From: Myxococcaceae bacterium
Lineage (GTDB): Bacteria; Myxococcota; Myxococcia; Myxococcales; Myxococcaceae
Assembly (NCBI GenBank): GCA_019694595.1
Contig: JAIBBQ010000033.1
Location: forward strand, 1-42,022
Direction: 5' to 3'
DNA: 42,022 nt
Under the pieces are notes generated by a model. The model did not search any database. It was given only the letters and a program-made list of their open reading frames with translations, and was not told the origin of the DNA. The translations under genes and the position numbers were made by a program. This document shows, in pieces, positions 38,546-42,022 of this stretch (position 1 is the first letter of the stretch; each line of letters starts with the position of its first letter).

Positions 38546-40003
38546 ATGACGACTCGCCACCAGCTGCTCCTCCTCGGCGCTTGCTCCGCCCTCCTCGGCT
38601 TCTCCGCCTGCTTCCAGTCGGTGCTGGAGCTGCAGTGTGACGCGGCCCACCCGTGCGGCTCCGGCTGGCGCTGCGTGCAGGGCGAGTGCGTGCCCCCCTC
38701 CAGCGGCAGCGGAAGCTCGGGCGGCGGCGTGGGGAGCACCTCCTCGGGCGGCGGCAGCGTGACGACCGGCGGAGGCCAGGGCGGCGCGGGAGCGGGCGGC
38801 GCCGGTGGAACGGGTGGCGCGGGCGGATCCGGCGGCGGCGGCGGCGCCCCGCGCCGGTGCACTCCGGCCACGTGCGCCGGCTGCTGCGACTCGAACGACA
38901 ATTGCCAGCGCGGCTTCGACCAGACCTCGTGCGGCCAGGGCGCGATGGCCTGCCGCGACTGCGGCACCAACGCCAAGTGCGCGGGGCAGTGCATCTCCAT
39001 CACCCCGTCGTGCAACTCGACCAACTGCAGCGGTTGCTGCGACGGGAACACCTGCATTCCGCTGGGCAGTGCGCAGAAGGACTCCCTGTGCGGCGCGGGC
39101 GCGGCGGTCTGCGGCGTCTGCCCCGCCGGTCAGACCTGCACCTTCGGCAAGTGCATCTCGCAGGGCTGCTCGCCGCAGAACTGCGATGGCTGCTGCACCA
39201 CGACGCCCGCCGGCGACCAGGTGTGCATTCCGCTGCAGGCCCAGCCCCCGCAGAGCTGCGGCTTCAAGGGCAACGTCTGCGTCGCCTGCGCTGCCGGGCA
39301 GACCTGCAGCAACGGCTCCTGCACCGCGGCCACGTGCAACGGGGCGACCTGTCCGCGCGGCTGCTGCGACGCCGCGGGCAAGTGCCAGATGCCGTCGAAC
39401 ACCGCGTGCGGCGTGGGCGGTCAGACGTGCCAGTCGTGCCCCGGGAGCCTCACCTGCGACGCCAACTTCGGGCTCTGCCGCGGGCCCCAGTGCGCGAGCG
39501 AGTGCAAGGGCTGCTGCAACACCGACGTGTGCATCGCGAACCCGCCGATGGGCGCCTGCTTCACCCCCGGTGGCGCCTGCAGCTTCTGCGGCAACGGCTC
39601 GGTCTGCCAGAACGGCAGCTGCGTGACGCCTCCGACGACGCTGGGGCAGGCCTGCCAGATGAACTCGCAGTGCACCGGCCTGGGCAACAACGCGCAGTGC
39701 CGCAAGACGACCGCCAACGGCACCGCGAGCTACCCCGACGGCTTCTGCACCCGGCAGTGCAACAGCTCCAACCAGTGCGGCAGCACCGGTGCGTGCGTGA
39801 ACCTGAACGGCCGGCAGGGCGAGCAGGGCAACTTCTGCGTGCCGTTCTGCCAGAACTTCAGCTGCCGCATGGGCTACTTCTGCTACCAGCAGATGGGCAC
39901 CGCCGGGGTGTGCTGGCTGCAGCCCCAGGTGGTCGACGCGGGCATGCCGCCCATCAAGCCCGACGCCGGGGTGCCGTTCTTCGACGCCGGCTCCGCGCCG
40001 TGA
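38546..40003 (+). CDS. Cys-rich repeat lipoprotein
   Basis: A 485-residue protein with lipobox Gly-Phe-Ser-Ala-Cys22. After a short Cys module ('CDAAHPCGSGWRCVQGEC') and a Ser/Gly linker (about 53-100) come about six copies of a 45-50-residue unit with the pattern Cys-x-Gly-Cys-Cys-Asp near its start and Cys-x-x-Cys-x-x-Gly-Gln-Thr-Cys near its end ('NCSGCCDGNTC', 'GQTCTFGKC', 'GQTCSNGSC'). The C-terminal part has a 'SQCTGLGNNAQC' module and an Asp-Ala-Gly tail. High Cys content suggests disulfide-stabilised extracellular repeats, like EGF or dickkopf modules in appearance. No enzymatic residues identified. It ends eight bases from the convergent coiled-coil gene. Confidence 0.75.
   Translation: MTTRHQLLLLGACSALLGFSACFQSVLELQCDAAHPCGSGWRCVQGECVPPSSGSGSSGGGVGSTSSGGGSVTTGGGQGGAGAGGAGGTGGAGGSGGGGGAPRRCTPATCAGCCDSNDNCQRGFDQTSCGQGAMACRDCGTNAKCAGQCISITPSCNSTNCSGCCDGNTCIPLGSAQKDSLCGAGAAVCGVCPAGQTCTFGKCISQGCSPQNCDGCCTTTPAGDQVCIPLQAQPPQSCGFKGNVCVACAAGQTCSNGSCTAATCNGATCPRGCCDAAGKCQMPSNTACGVGGQTCQSCPGSLTCDANFGLCRGPQCASECKGCCNTDVCIANPPMGACFTPGGACSFCGNGSVCQNGSCVTPPTTLGQACQMNSQCTGLGNNAQCRKTTANGTASYPDGFCTRQCNSSNQCGSTGACVNLNGRQGEQGNFCVPFCQNFSCRMGYFCYQQMGTAGVCWLQPQVVDAGMPPIKPDAGVPFFDAGSAP
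38698..38850 (+). repeat. Ser/Gly-coding low-complexity tract
   Basis: Repeats of Ser-Ser-Gly-Gly-Gly and Gly-Ala-Gly-Gly codons form the linker between the lipobox region and the Cys repeats of the Cys-rich lipoprotein. Confidence 0.7.
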
Positions 40004-40011
40004 GCTGACGC

Positions 40012-41154
40012 TCAGCGCCGGGTGGCCTGCAGCTGACGCTGCAGCTGGTCGCGCTGCTCCATCACCTGCTCGAGCTCGCGGTGGAGCTCCTGGAACTTGC
40101 GCTCCACGAAGCGCTGCTCTTCCACCGCGTTGACCAGCCGGGTCTGCGAGTCGTTGAGCTGCATGGTGAGCTGCGCCACCTGTGCCTCGAAGTGCTTGCG
40201 CTCCGCGAGCGCCTTGCCGTCGTGGGCGGCGAGCCGCTCTTCCGACTCGGCCACCATGCGGGCGTGGGTGTCGGCGGCGGTGCGGGCGGCGCTCTCCAGC
40301 GCGGCGATGCGCTCGCGCGCCTCGGCGAGGGCGGCCTCGAGCTCGCGCCCCTTCTGACGCTCGGCGAGCAGCTTCTGGGCGGTGCCCTGGTGCTTCGCCT
40401 TCTCCTCGGCGAGCGCGCTCTCCGCCGCGGCGATGGCGGCCTGCCCGCGGGACAGCGCGTCCTCGGTGGCCTTGGCCACCTGGGCCTCGACGCTGGCCTC
40501 GAGTTCGCCCAGCCGGGCTTCCAGCGCGGCCTGCGACTCGCCGAGCTCCTGGCGCTGGCGCTCGAGGTCCTGCACCTTCTGCCGCTCGGCCTCCAGCTGG
40601 CCGCGGGCGTCGTTGAGCGCCTGGCGCGAGAGCACGAGCTGCCGCTCGAAGGCGGAGGCCGACTCGTGGCGCTCGGCGAGGTTCTGCGAGCGGGTGGCCT
40701 CGTGCGCCTTCTGCTCGGCGTCGACGGCCTGGGTGAGCCGCTCGACCTCGGCGGCCTGGGCCTGCACGCTCATCTCCAGCGCGGTGTGGGCGCTGCGGGC
40801 GGCCTCGAGCTCGGACCTCAGCCGCTCGAGTTCGACGCCGGCGGGCGGCACGGCGCTCGCGGTGGGGTCGGTGGCGGGCGTCACCGCCCCGCCGAGCGCC
40901 TTGGTGGGCTCTTCGAGCTTCGGCATCTCGCCGGTGACGTCGCTGCTGCCCTGGTCGAGCGGCGGGTGGGTGACGGAGCGCTCGAGTTCCTGGCGGGCCT
41001 TCTGCAGCGCTTCCTGGGTGGCGCGGTGGGCGCGCTCCTCGCGCTCGAGCCGCGCGGAGGTGTCCGCGAGCTCCGCGCGCACCGTCTTCAGCTCGTCGGC
41101 CGCCCGCTGCAGCAGCTCCAGCAGCTGCGCGGACGACTTCCCGCCCTTCTCCAT
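40012..41154 (-). CDS. Coiled-coil protein of unknown function
   Basis: A 380-residue protein, almost entirely heptad-like: residues about 8-65 and 105-380 are long Glu/Leu/Ala/Arg-rich coiled coils ('ELERLRSELEAARSAH', 'ERQKVQDLERQRQELGESQ', 'EEQRFVERKFQELHREL'). A Pro/Gly-rich break lies at 65-105. No signal peptide or membrane span is seen, so cytoplasmic. Start at ATG 41154; only a weak ribosome site is visible. It lies 32 bases after the upstream gene on the same strand, so the two are likely cotranscribed. Long coiled-coil proteins in this phylum often serve in cell shape, polarity or gliding, but nothing in the sequence points to one of these. Confidence 0.75.
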   Translation of the reverse strand: MEKGGKSSAQLLELLQRAADELKTVRAELADTSARLEREERAHRATQEALQKARQELERSVTHPPLDQGSSDVTGEMPKLEEPTKALGGAVTPATDPTASAVPPAGVELERLRSELEAARSAHTALEMSVQAQAAEVERLTQAVDAEQKAHEATRSQNLAERHESASAFERQLVLSRQALNDARGQLEAERQKVQDLERQRQELGESQAALEARLGELEASVEAQVAKATEDALSRGQAAIAAAESALAEEKAKHQGTAQKLLAERQKGRELEAALAEARERIAALESAARTAADTHARMVAESEERLAAHDGKALAERKHFEAQVAQLTMQLNDSQTRLVNAVEEQRFVERKFQELHRELEQVMEQRDQLQRQLQATRR

Positions 41155-41186
41155 GAGGGCAGTTTTGACAGCGAATCAGGGGCCCG

Positions 41187-42022
41187 TCACTTCTTCTTGG
41201 GTTTCGCTGGCACGGGGGTGACGCCCTTGTGGGGCGCCGACGCGACCGGCTTGGCGGTGACGACGGGGTGCAGCTCGGGGTGTCCCGACGGGCGCACGGT
41301 GCCGACGCTGGCCTGGCTCACCTCGGGCTCGGGGGGCGCCGGAGGGGGCGTGGCCTTGAGCCCCTGCACGGTGAGGTTCTCGAAGCGGCACGCGCCTTCG
41401 AGGCAGCCGACGGCGGCGTGCGGCGGCTCGCCGAAGTGGCGGCGCCAGTCCTTGCCCAGCTCGAGCGACTCGCCGAGGCGGCGGCGGTCCTTGCCTTCGC
41501 CGAGCCAGGCCGAGAGCAGCCCGGTGTCGGGGTTCACCTCGAGGCTCAGCGCCTGGCGCGCCTCTCCGGGCAGCGGCGCCACCATCTCGCCGCGCTTCTC
41601 GCTGCCCAGGGCCCACTCGAGCCGCGGGGGCGAGCCGTCGGCGCTCACCACCAGGGCCACGAAGCGGCCGGAGTCGCCTTCGAGCAGCAGCGCGCTGCGC
41701 GCCGGGGCCCGCGGTCCCTTGAGGAAGGTGCGCAGGCCTTCGAGGCGCCGCGACGGGGGCGGCGTGGTGGTGACGGTGGTGGACACCGACAGCCCGTCGC
41801 CCGGCGGCACCGCGTCGAGCAGCGTGCGGCCCGCGGTGAGCTCCTCGGGGGCCGCGAAGACGATGGTGGCGCGGTCGACGGTGATCGGCCGGCCGTGCGC
41901 CACCAGGGGCACCGCGTCGGGGCCTTCGCCCAGGGTGAGGCGCTGCGCGTCGCGGTCGAGGCGGCCCACCACGGTGCTCGGGCGGCGCACGCCGGAGTCG
42001 ACGGTGAGCTCGAGGCCGGCGC
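41187..42022 (-). CDS. Right-truncated protein with possible lectin-like fold and Lys-rich tail
   Basis: The frame is open to the right edge of the window (the region after the GTG at 41990 continues upstream without a stop, 'GLELTVDSG'), so the start lies outside. The visible part has alternating beta segments ('ALLLEGDSGRFVALVVSADG', 'SLEVNPDTGLLSAWLG') and ends in 'AVGCLEGACRFENLTVQGLK', a pattern common in concanavalin-like glucanase domains (3-keto-disaccharide hydrolase-like), followed by a Pro-rich stretch and Pro-Lys-Pro-Lys-Lys-Lys. No signal or catalytic residues can be assessed. It probably forms an operon with the coiled-coil gene. Confidence 0.6.
   Translation of the reverse strand, partial: AGLELTVDSGVRRPSTVVGRLDRDAQRLTLGEGPDAVPLVAHGRPITVDRATIVFAAPEELTAGRTLLDAVPPGDGLSVSTTVTTTPPPSRRLEGLRTFLKGPRAPARSALLLEGDSGRFVALVVSADGSPPRLEWALGSEKRGEMVAPLPGEARQALSLEVNPDTGLLSAWLGEGKDRRRLGESLELGKDWRRHFGEPPHAAVGCLEGACRFENLTVQGLKATPPPAPPEPEVSQASVGTVRPSGHPELHPVVTAKPVASAPHKGVTPVPAKPKKK

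Noticed and set aside
1-42022. tRNA or rRNA genes, mobile elements, phage attachment sites
   Set aside because: No cloverleaf with a T-loop GTTC-type motif, no rRNA-like conserved stretches, no transposase or integrase frame and no paired terminal repeats were found by eye.

Overview
The window is chromosomal DNA from a very GC-rich bacterium, most likely a member of the Myxococcota. The pointers are third-codon GC bias throughout, Asp-Ala-Gly repeat linkers and long Gly/Ser linkers after lipoboxes, MYXO-CTERM-like tails (Cys, hydrophobic stretch, Arg cluster), and about ten predicted lipoproteins in 42 kb. I see no rRNA, tRNA, CRISPR array, insertion sequence or phage gene. Genes are packed closely, and several convergent pairs end within about 15 bases of each other or overlap. 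The first and last genes run off the window.

Layout. 1-2831: a surface Kelch-like protein (left-truncated) and a secreted protein of unknown function. 2842-5124: an unusual fusion of a sigma-factor-like N-terminus to a Flp-pilus CpaB-type C-terminus. 5196-9366: small basic protein, hotdog thioesterase, fmt, HEAT-repeat lipoprotein, membrane protein. 9372-11525: class III adenylate cyclase with a periplasmic sensor. 11634-14282: a putative strong promoter with an A-tract, then an SCP2 sterol-carrier-like protein and two related Ala-rich helical proteins of unknown function. 14382-17867: a MYXO-CTERM surface protein and a lipoprotein related to oomycete 'transglutaminase elicitor' enzymes, carrying a close match to the Pep-13 motif. 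18053-18711: a small protein coupled to a ComEA-like DNA-binding protein. 18918-22288: a Tat-exported FAD oxidoreductase overlapping a His-containing polytopic membrane protein, then a single-span protein.

22352-29147 (minus strand) is the best-defined system: a cobalamin riboswitch followed by five genes joined by stop/start overlaps. They encode a Cys-rich lipoprotein, a second surface lipoprotein, a BtuB-like TonB-dependent receptor, a propeller-like lipoprotein resembling the BtuG idea of Bacteroidetes, and BtuF. Together they look like a B12 capture and outer-membrane uptake operon; BtuC and BtuD are not in the window.

29172-33694 (minus strand): a carboxypeptidase-regulatory-domain lipoprotein, an open frame joining an LPMO-like copper-site protein to a CxxCH-containing lipoprotein module, and a zinc-type dehydrogenase that has lost all three catalytic zinc ligands. 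33768-36380: an RND/MMPL exporter. 36384-42022: two large lipoproteins, a coiled-coil protein and a right-truncated protein ending in a Lys-rich tail.

Strongest candidates for new biology: the sigma-CpaB fusion, the riboswitch-driven B12 surface system, the LPMO-haem fusion frame, the Pep-13-bearing bacterial lipoprotein, and the SCP2/Ala-rich paralogue cluster. All functional statements come from reading the sequence and from family knowledge; no database search was run.
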